A DNA stretch of 64,000 nt from assembly GCA_965140355.1 (NCBI GenBank), contig OZ223195.1, positions 1 through 64,000 of the forward strand, given 5' to 3'. This document shows, piece by piece, positions 35,884-42,276 of this stretch (the first letter of the stretch is position 1; each line of letters starts with the position of its first letter). Below the pieces are notes generated by a model, which was not told where the DNA came from, did no database searches, and saw nothing but the letters and a program-made list of their open reading frames with translations. This DNA is from Acetobacterium sp965140355. Lineage in GTDB: Bacteria > Bacillota > Clostridia > Eubacteriales > Eubacteriaceae. The position numbers were made by a program, and so were the translations under genes.

Positions 35884-35899
35884 AAATGAACGTTCACTT
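35884..35899. promoter_or_regulatory. Second TetR operator
   Basis: AAATGAACGTTCACTT contains the perfect palindrome TGAACGTTCA (35886-35895). Its complement agrees with the site in the tetR promoter at 15 of 16 positions. It lies downstream of the tetR terminator, facing the region now occupied by the IS110 element. Confidence 0.65.
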
Positions 35900-35927
35900 A
35901 AAAAATGATCAAGGTTGTTAGGATAAA

Positions 35928-36024
35928 ATGTTTGAATCTGAAGGACATAGAAAAAAGGATATTTTGATAACTACAATAAATGATATCAGATATGCAAGAA
36001 GACCAGCTAATAAAAGTCAATAGT
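35928..36024 (+). other. Short open frame downstream of the second operator, possibly a truncated gene
   Basis: ATG 35928 opens a 31-codon frame reading MFESEGHRKKDILITTIN, then DIRYARRPANKSQ and a stop. Only a weak ribosome site is visible. It follows the operator at 35884 and precedes the IS110 element, so it may be the start of a gene whose remainder was lost or displaced. The rest of the gap to 36132 shows no other feature. Confidence 0.25.
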
Positions 36025-36132
36025 TAAATCAATATTTTTTAGAAAAAGAGGTTTGATAAAAAGGGCGTGATAAAACAAGCCATTAAAAAATCCGAACAAT
36101 GGCAAAAAATCAGATAGTTAAATATTGGCTGG

Positions 36133-37437
36133 TTAAGCGGCCAGAGAAAGGCCAGAATTTTTGTTGTTCCGCCAGGTCTGATGATCTTCGGGTCTCCTGA
36201 AGATAAATGGTTTCTGATCACGGAGAACCGCAAAGATGTAATGTAACAACTTATGCATGACGGCAACAAGAGCCACTTTTTTCTTCTTGCTCAGGCACTT
36301 TTTCTGATAATAATCCCGAAGAATGGGATTGATGGGATCGCCTTTGCAGGTAGTGCGAATGGAAGCCAGAGCGGCTGTAAAAAGCACTCTGCGTCCGAAT
36401 CGGGTGCCCCGTTTGGAAATCTTATTCCGATCACCATTAAACTTGCCGGATTGATTGACACTGGGATCAAGGCCAAAGAAAGCCACGAGTGCTTTTGGAG
36501 AGTGAAATCGGGAAAAATCGCCGATTTCAGCCAGAATGGTGGTAGCAGTCAAAAAACCGATCCCCGGCATGGCTTCCAGAAGAAAAATGGAGTTCCGGAC
36601 ATTTTTGGGGAAAGAATCACTGGCAATCATATCAACCAGCTGTATTTTCAGCCCTTCCAGATTGGCCTGAAAGGTTTCAATGCCATCAAGATGAAATTGA
36701 ATTTTTCGGCTGAGGCAGGAAAAGTCCATGGGCATTGACAGGCAGAGAGTAGCCATATCAAGGAGTTTGGCAACTTTCTTTTGCCCCCATGTAAGACCTT
36801 TGCGACTGTTTTTGGCGATCATTTGGGCCAGCGTATCCGGATTCTCCAAAAGAATGTCCTGAGGCGTTTGATAGTCCCTGAGAATTTTCAGTGAGGACTT
36901 GCCAAAAGGATTACTAAACACATCCAGATAACCGGGAAAGAGCAGATACAGATCGGTGCACAAGCGGTTTTTCAGTTCGGTGAGCATGTCTGAAATGGCA
37001 TAGTACTCACGCAACAACATCCGCAGAGCAAGAATCTGAGGTTCTGGAACCAGCGAATATTTGACATCCTGAAATTTAGCAAGCCTGGCAATGGCTTCGG
37101 CATCTTTTGCATCATTTTTCACTTTTCTTAAGTCGAAATTTTTGGTAGAATGAACACATAGAGGATTAAGGACAAATCCTTTGAGATCATTCGATTTCAA
37201 AAAGAAGAAGAGTGGCAAATGAAAGATACCCGTAGATTCTACAAAGTAGATGGGCTTTTGTTTCAGCCGCTCTTCTTCTTTTTTGAGGATTGTGAGCAGC
37301 TTATTGAAACCCGCCGGATTATGATCAATCCGAAAGGGCTTGCGAATCAGTGAGCCGCTGGGCTCGAGCATGGCGACCACAGAAAAATCTGAGGAAACGT
37401 CAATGCCAACAACAAAATCATTTAAGAATTCAGACAT
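36133..37437 (-). CDS. IS110-family transposase (DEDD recombinase)
   Basis: The 434-residue protein begins MSEFLNDFVVGIDVSSDFS, where Asp of GIDVS is the first catalytic acid. YFVESTGIFHLPL supplies Glu, and RKVKNDAKDAEAIARLA supplies the DxxDA pair of the DEDD RuvC-like domain. The C-terminal Transposase_20 domain has LEAMPGIGFLTATTILAEIG, KALVAFFGLDPSVNQSGK and KRGTRFGRRVLF, which includes the conserved serine of this family. The start at 37437 follows AAAGG. An ATG at 37464 would add nine residues. The gene appears full length and intact, so the element may still be active. Such recombinases are guided by a structured RNA from the element's non-coding end. Confidence 0.93.
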   Translation of the reverse strand: MSEFLNDFVVGIDVSSDFSVVAMLEPSGSLIRKPFRIDHNPAGFNKLLTILKKEEERLKQKPIYFVESTGIFHLPLFFFLKSNDLKGFVLNPLCVHSTKNFDLRKVKNDAKDAEAIARLAKFQDVKYSLVPEPQILALRMLLREYYAISDMLTELKNRLCTDLYLLFPGYLDVFSNPFGKSSLKILRDYQTPQDILLENPDTLAQMIAKNSRKGLTWGQKKVAKLLDMATLCLSMPMDFSCLSRKIQFHLDGIETFQANLEGLKIQLVDMIASDSFPKNVRNSIFLLEAMPGIGFLTATTILAEIGDFSRFHSPKALVAFFGLDPSVNQSGKFNGDRNKISKRGTRFGRRVLFTAALASIRTTCKGDPINPILRDYYQKKCLSKKKKVALVAVMHKLLHYIFAVLRDQKPFIFRRPEDHQTWRNNKNSGLSLAA

Positions 37438-37740
37438 AAAAACACAGCCTTTCTGTTTAATCAATCAGAGCATCCACGAAAGAAGAACGCTAGACAACCT
37501 TGCATTTGAAACGGGTAACACCCGAGGGTGGCCCAACCAGCTAAACATCGAATCGTCCTTGTGGAGTGACACGCTTTTTTACGGATAAGTCCTTTGATAA
37601 AAAGGGATCCAGGAGGTACGCACATCGATCTCTCTGACAAAGCGATTTTAGCACGATGTTTAGGAAAATAAAATCCAGGTGTCGCTGATTGATCCAAACA
37701 ATAAGTTTTAATTTTCAAAGAACATTCGGGTGGGGTTTTC
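37438..37740 (-). ncRNA. Candidate bridge RNA region of the IS110 element
   Basis: About 300 bp of non-coding sequence precede the transposase gene on its own strand, the position and size of the bridge-RNA end in IS110-group elements. A perfect stem-loop (CGGGT-AAC-ACCCG, 37512-37524) is visible, along with further short paired segments around 37575-37700. The exact RNA ends and guide loops cannot be set from one copy. This is inference from family knowledge. Confidence 0.45.
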
Positions 37741-37779
37741 AACCTTTACCCTAACAACATTTTACAAGGAGGTAATACA

Positions 37780-39606
37780 TTGAAATATTTAAAAGGTTTT
37801 GGCGCGTATTTACTTATTTTTATGATTCTAATTGGTGTCATTGGTTTTAATGCATTAAATAAAAAGCCGCAAAGCATGGATTACTCTCAGTTATTAACTG
37901 AAATTCAGGCAGGAAATGTCAGGAGCATTGCTCTGGAAAGTAATACCGCTACCATTGAACTCAATCAAGCGGTAGATTCAAGTGGTGGTAATACACAGTA
38001 TTTAGTAACAATTCCACCGGATATTACCTCGGCTTCAGAACGTTTTACGGAGGCGTTGGATAATAACTTGATTACAACTTATAGTATTACGCAGCCATGG
38101 CAGGCTCCGTGGTGGTTAATGTTAGTACCAACGACTATTTTTATTATCATGATGGTGGTTTGGCTTGGCGTCAGCCAGAAACAGCAAAATGGCGGAATGG
38201 GTGGAAATCGCGCGATGGCATTTGGCAAAAGCAAGGCAAAAATGTCAATCGATGGGCAAAATAAAGTCAATTTTGCTAATGTTGCCGGAGCCGATGAAGA
38301 AAAAGAAGAACTGGCAGAAATTGTTGAATTTTTGAAGGCCCCCAAAAAATTTGTTAATCTGGGCGCTAGAATTCCTAAGGGTGTTCTTTTAGTAGGACCT
38401 CCGGGAACAGGGAAAACATTGTTAGCAAAAGCAGTATCCGGTGAAGCCGGGGTGCCATTTTTTAGTATCAGTGGTTCGGACTTTGTCGAAATGTTTGTCG
38501 GTGTTGGCGCTTCTCGCGTTCGTGATCTCTTTGAACAAGCTAAGAAAAATGCCCCATGTATTGTATTTATTGATGAGATCGATGCAGTTGGTCGACATCG
38601 TGGTGCTGGTATGGGCGGTGGCAATGACGAACGAGAACAGACCTTAAATCAACTGTTAGTTGAAATGGATGGTTTTGGCATTAATGAAGGTGTTATTCTT
38701 TTGGCCGCAACCAATCGCCCCGATGTGCTAGATCCCGCTCTTTTAAGACCAGGACGTTTCGATCGACGGGTGATTGTGGGATTGCCGGATATTAAAGGTC
38801 GAGAACAGATTTTAAAAGTTCATTCAGCGGGTAAACCGTTTGACGAAGATGTTAAACTGGATGAAGTGGCACGAATCACACCGGGATTTACTGGTGCGGA
38901 TTTAGAAAATTTATTAAATGAAGCTGCTTTATTAACAGCTCGTGGAAATATGAAAAAAATTAATAATGATGTCATTAAAGAAGCTGCCTTTAAGGTCATG
39001 ATGGGTCCAGAAAAGAAAAGTCATGTAATGAGCGAAAAAGACAAAAAAGTAACAGCTTTTCATGAAGCTGGTCATGCGATTGCCATTAAGCTTGTTTCGT
39101 CGAGTCAGAATGTCGATCGGGTGTCAATTATTCCATCGGGGATGGCTGGTGGTTACACAGCTAGCAGGCCATTAGAAGATCAAAGCTATCAAACAAAATC
39201 GCAACTGATTGAAGAAATAATTATTGCCTTGGGGGGCCGAGCCGCGGAAGAGATTATTCTCAATGAAGTAAGTACGGGGGCATCGAGTGATTTGAAAAAG
39301 GTTAATCAAATTGCCAGAAATATGGTGATGAAATATGGAATGAGTGATCAATTAACAAATATGATTTTTGGGAATGAAAATGATGAAGTCTTTTTAGGGC
39401 GAGATTTTACGCAAACACGAAATTATAGCGATGAGGTTGCCGGGATTATTGATCATGAAATAAAAAGCATTATTGATCAGGCATATCAACGAACCTTGAC
39501 GTTACTTAGAGAAAATATTGAAAAACTAAATCGTTTGGCAGAAACGCTGTTGCTTAAAGAAAAAGTCGAAGCTCGTGAGTTTGAAGAAATTTTTCAGGGG
39601 GCATAA
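37780..39606 (+). CDS. ftsH: ATP-dependent zinc metalloprotease FtsH
   Basis: The 608-residue membrane protease has a first helix at residues 7-25, an external domain (to about 105) and a second helix (MLVPTTIFIIMMVVWLG). The AAA+ module follows, with FANVAGADEEKEEL, Walker A GPPGTGKT near residue 206, Walker B IVFIDEIDAVG, and the second region of homology NRPDVLDPALLRPGRFDR. The zinc protease site is HEAGH near residue 427. The start is TTG 37780, 7 nt after AAGGAGG. FtsH degrades unassembled membrane proteins and regulators. The C-terminus is short compared with the housekeeping copy of many Firmicutes, so this may be a second FtsH. The upstream region borders the IS110 element, so its promoter may be altered. 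A terminator follows. Confidence 0.96.
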   Translation: MKYLKGFGAYLLIFMILIGVIGFNALNKKPQSMDYSQLLTEIQAGNVRSIALESNTATIELNQAVDSSGGNTQYLVTIPPDITSASERFTEALDNNLITTYSITQPWQAPWWLMLVPTTIFIIMMVVWLGVSQKQQNGGMGGNRAMAFGKSKAKMSIDGQNKVNFANVAGADEEKEELAEIVEFLKAPKKFVNLGARIPKGVLLVGPPGTGKTLLAKAVSGEAGVPFFSISGSDFVEMFVGVGASRVRDLFEQAKKNAPCIVFIDEIDAVGRHRGAGMGGGNDEREQTLNQLLVEMDGFGINEGVILLAATNRPDVLDPALLRPGRFDRRVIVGLPDIKGREQILKVHSAGKPFDEDVKLDEVARITPGFTGADLENLLNEAALLTARGNMKKINNDVIKEAAFKVMMGPEKKSHVMSEKDKKVTAFHEAGHAIAIKLVSSSQNVDRVSIIPSGMAGGYTASRPLEDQSYQTKSQLIEEIIIALGGRAAEEIILNEVSTGASSDLKKVNQIARNMVMKYGMSDQLTNMIFGNENDEVFLGRDFTQTRNYSDEVAGIIDHEIKSIIDQAYQRTLTLLRENIEKLNRLAETLLLKEKVEAREFEEIFQGA

Positions 39607-39651
39607 TCAATTTAAATAAAAAGGTGCTTTTGGCAATTTAGAGTGAAGACG

Positions 39652-39690
39652 AACCCGATCACGAGCAAACAAAGCTGTGATCGGGTTTTT
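39652..39690 (+). terminator. ftsH terminator
   Basis: AACCCGATCAC (39652-39662) pairs perfectly with 39677-39687 around a 14-nt loop, and five T residues end at 39690. Confidence 0.9.
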
Positions 39691-39797
39691 ATATTGCTAA
39701 TGTGTTGATTGTTGCTTAAAAGGGAAAAATAGTTTCTGTGAAGAAGATGAATAGATAAAATCAGCAAATATAACTTGCAAAAATGCTAATAATCGAT

Positions 39798-39851
39798 AAA
39801 ATAAGTACATATAGCTAAAGAAAATTTTCTTTAGCTATATGTACTTATTTT
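39798..39851. repeat. Perfect 54-bp palindrome followed by a T run
   Basis: Bases 39798-39824 are the exact reverse complement of 39825-39851 with no central spacer. Each arm contains ATAAGTACATATAGCTAAAG. A T run follows on the plus strand. It could act as a second terminator, an attenuator for the MoaE-like gene, or a cruciform-forming site. Confidence 0.85.
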
Positions 39852-40022
39852 TTTATTGTGAGTTATCAGATAACGTTTTATGGATCGATGAGACAAGAGT
39901 AGCGATAAAGCGATAATAAATATTAGCATTCGATACTATTTTATTATATCGATATAAATATAAAATAAAATTTAAGTTAGCGAGTATTGAGTATCCAGAT
40001 AATGAAATGAAGGAGTAGATAA

Positions 40023-40430
40023 ATGAATATCCAAAAGAAAAAAAAGCGTTCACCTTCTGTTGATGAATGGCTAAAAGAAGCTAAAAATGATCCTGAAGCG
40101 CTTGCCGAAGGGATGTATTTAGTCCATAATGGCACGGTGCGCCAAACCCCTAAAGCTCAGGTACGTCAAGGTTTAAATGACGGTTCATTAGTAACCGGAA
40201 TGGAATTTGCTTATAACCCGCAAATGGTTGAAGAAGCTATTGCAAAAACTTACCAGTTAGAAGGCATATTTCATGTGCGGGTTTGGTTAAATGAAGGTTA
40301 TCTGGAGCTTGGTGACGATATTATGTATGTTCTTATTGGTGGTGATATTAGACCGCATGTGATTGATGCCTTGCAATTTCTGGTAGAAACTATTAAAACC
40401 ACCTGTGTGACAGAAATCGAAAAAAATTAG
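40023..40430 (+). CDS. MoaE-like protein (molybdopterin synthase large-subunit family)
   Basis: The 135-residue protein has the MoaE pattern: MYLVHNGTVRQTPKAQVRQG, VTGMEFAYNPQMVEEAI, VRVWLNEGYLELGDDIMYVLI and RPHVIDALQFLVETIKT ending with a charged tail. In molybdopterin synthase, MoaE binds precursor Z and receives sulfur from MoaD. The usual active-site lysines of MoaE are not obvious, and no moaD or other cofactor gene is adjacent, so this may be a divergent family member common in anaerobes. AAGGAG precedes the ATG. It ends before a terminator at 40527. Monocistronic. Confidence 0.6.
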   Translation: MNIQKKKKRSPSVDEWLKEAKNDPEALAEGMYLVHNGTVRQTPKAQVRQGLNDGSLVTGMEFAYNPQMVEEAIAKTYQLEGIFHVRVWLNEGYLELGDDIMYVLIGGDIRPHVIDALQFLVETIKTTCVTEIEKN

Positions 40431-40526
40431 GCCAAATCAAGAGAATTATAATGTAAATGTAATTTTTTTTAGGTATAATTATAAATATGTATGGATGGAA
40501 GCAATAAAATAATAGCTTAAAAAGAT

Positions 40527-40565
40527 AAACCTCTGGCTAAAGTGCTAACTAGGGGTTTTTTTGAT
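40527..40565 (+). terminator. Terminator of the MoaE-like gene
   Basis: AAACCTCTGGCT and CTAACTAGGGGTTT pair with G-T wobbles over about 12 bp around a short loop, followed by T residues into 40563. Confidence 0.65.
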
Positions 40566-40681
40566 GAGATATTAATGCACCAGTCTGAGATAAAAGATAA
40601 ACTTATTAAACGATGTCGGAATATTCTGGTATTAAATCAAAAATCTTTTGAGATCCGATGGACTAAGGGAAATTGTAAATG

Positions 40682-40710
40682 TTTACATGTTGAGTTAATT
40701 CATGTATAAT
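40682..40710 (+). promoter_or_regulatory. Promoter of the second lipoprotein/GGDEF-EAL operon, with an inverted repeat in the spacer
   Basis: TTTACA (40682-40687) and TATAAT (40705-40710) are separated by 17 bp. ACATG at 40685-40689 and CATGT at 40701-40705 form an inverted repeat spanning the spacer, which could be a repressor site. Confidence 0.75.
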
Positions 40711-40765
40711 AAAGTGAAGTTTAATGGCTTCTATTTTAAATATATTGACATTTAAGGAGTAGAAA

Positions 40766-42241
40766 ATGAATAAAAGAATAAAAGTTGGCTGCTTGATTTT
40801 AAGCATGTTAATCGTATTGACGGCTTGTTCGTCAGGATTAACTAGCGGGCAAAAAAAATCAGTATTGGACCCCAAAAATCCGGTGTCGATCACTTTATGG
40901 CATTATTATGTTGGAGCCAATAAAATTGCATTAGAGACAGCGGTAGAAGAATTTAACAAAAGTGTTGGTATGGAGAAAGGGGTTATTGTAAAGGCGGTGG
41001 CAAAAGGTAGTATTGCTGAATTGGAAAAGGCTGTTACTGATTCTGCTAAAGGCGTTATTAACTGTGATCCGATGCCGGATTTATTTTCTTCTTATCCAGA
41101 TAAAGCGTTGGAAATTGATCAACTTGGAAAGATTTGTGATTTAAATGATTATTTTTCTGAAGATGATCAAAAACGATATGTTGAAGAATTCTTAAATGAT
41201 GGAAAATTAGATGGAAATCGGTTGTTAAGTATTCCGATTGTAAAGAGTACCGAGTTATTGTATGTTAACGATACAGCTTGGAATGAGTTTTTAGCAGCTA
41301 CTGGTTTTAATGGCGAAGAATTAACTACTTGGGAAGGCATTTATCAAGCGGCGAAGGCTTATTATCAATGGACTGATGCTCAAACTCCGGGAACTTCTTG
41401 GGACGGGAAAAGCTTTATGGGGGTAGACTCGGTTGGTAATTTTATTATTATTGCCAATAAACAATTAGGGATCGAAATTATTGATGGAAAGAATGAACAA
41501 ACAGTATTAAATCATGAAGTTCTTAAAAAAATATTTGATCTTTATTACGGCGGAATGAGTTTAGGTTATTTAAATGCAGTTGGTAAGTTTCGTTCCGATG
41601 ATATTAAAGCAGGAGATTTAGCTGCATATGTTGGATCGTCATCAGGAGCAGCGTATTTTCCGACATGGATAGAGAAAAATAATACGCAGTCTTCGATCGA
41701 TTTTTTAGCTCTTGAATATCCTGTATTTGAAAGTGGGATACCAACAGCTATTCAACAGGGCGCAGGGATGAGTGTTGCGAAATCAACACCTGAAAATCAA
41801 GAAGGAGCCGTTCTTTTTCTAAAATGGTTTACAGCACAGGAGCAGAACATTCCCTTTGCGATGACAACTGGTTATTTGCCGGTCGAGACAGGTGCTTATA
41901 CGAATACGGAATTTAACACGTCTTTAGAGTCCCTACGAACTGGTGATTCAACCGAAAAAAATGTTGCTGCAGTTTATGATATCGCTTTAAATCAGATCAT
42001 GAAATCGAACACTTATGCATCAAAACCTTTTAATGGCAGTTATAATGTTCGAACGATCTTAGAAAAATCGCTTATTGACATAGCCAAACAAGGTTCACAA
42101 CAAATCGCTATATTCAAAGAGCAAGGTATGTCTGAACAAGAAATATTAGAAAAATTGAATATGAATGCGCGTTTTGATGAGTGGCTCTCCACTATTCGTA
42201 CTCAGTTAGAGGCATTGGAAATTTCATATATCGAGGAATAA
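40766..42241 (+). CDS. Orphan solute-binding lipoprotein, family 1 (maltose-binding) type
   Basis: The 491-residue protein has a lipoprotein signal (ILSMLIVLTACSSG, Cys of the lipobox near residue 21) and the family 1 extracellular solute-binding fold: VSITLWHYYVGANKIALETA, PDLFSSYPDKALEIDQLG, LLSIPIVKSTELLYVND, and GAVLFLKWFTAQEQNIPFAMTTGYLPV (positions about 355-382). Proteins of this fold normally deliver sugars or other solutes to ABC permeases. None is encoded here. A membrane GGDEF/EAL protein begins 35 bp downstream and is probably in the same transcript, so a sensory role is inferred. The ligand is unknown. This repeats the arrangement at 17474-20959 with an unrelated binding-protein family. 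Confidence 0.85.
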   Translation: MNKRIKVGCLILSMLIVLTACSSGLTSGQKKSVLDPKNPVSITLWHYYVGANKIALETAVEEFNKSVGMEKGVIVKAVAKGSIAELEKAVTDSAKGVINCDPMPDLFSSYPDKALEIDQLGKICDLNDYFSEDDQKRYVEEFLNDGKLDGNRLLSIPIVKSTELLYVNDTAWNEFLAATGFNGEELTTWEGIYQAAKAYYQWTDAQTPGTSWDGKSFMGVDSVGNFIIIANKQLGIEIIDGKNEQTVLNHEVLKKIFDLYYGGMSLGYLNAVGKFRSDDIKAGDLAAYVGSSSGAAYFPTWIEKNNTQSSIDFLALEYPVFESGIPTAIQQGAGMSVAKSTPENQEGAVLFLKWFTAQEQNIPFAMTTGYLPVETGAYTNTEFNTSLESLRTGDSTEKNVAAVYDIALNQIMKSNTYASKPFNGSYNVRTILEKSLIDIAKQGSQQIAIFKEQGMSEQEILEKLNMNARFDEWLSTIRTQLEALEISYIEE

Positions 42242-42276
42242 TACTTTTAAAAGATGAAAAAAATAAGGATAAATAA

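Larger units (their letters stand above)
36040..37740 (-). mobile_element. IS110-family insertion sequence, boundaries approximate
   Basis: The element consists of the DEDD transposase gene (36133-37437) with a short non-coding side downstream and about 300 bp of non-coding, structured sequence upstream of it. IS110-group elements have no long terminal inverted repeats, so the ends cannot be fixed from one copy. The positions given are estimates from the edges of neighbouring transcription units. It sits between the TetR locus and ftsH. Confidence 0.7.
39607..40022. other. Intergenic region after ftsH
   Basis: The 416-bp gap contains the ftsH terminator (39652-39690), a perfect 54-bp palindrome with a T tail (39798-39851), and a very AT-rich stretch before the MoaE-like gene that should hold its promoter. 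Confidence 0.6.
40431..40765. other. Intergenic region with terminator and promoter
   Basis: The 335-bp gap between the MoaE-like gene and the second lipoprotein gene holds the terminator at 40527-40565 and the promoter at 40682-40710. No other structure was seen. Confidence 0.6.

Noticed and set aside
36253..36738. Open frame of 161 codons opposite the IS110 transposase
   Set aside because: The transposase on the other strand is complete with all catalytic motifs, and the opposing frame shows no domain.
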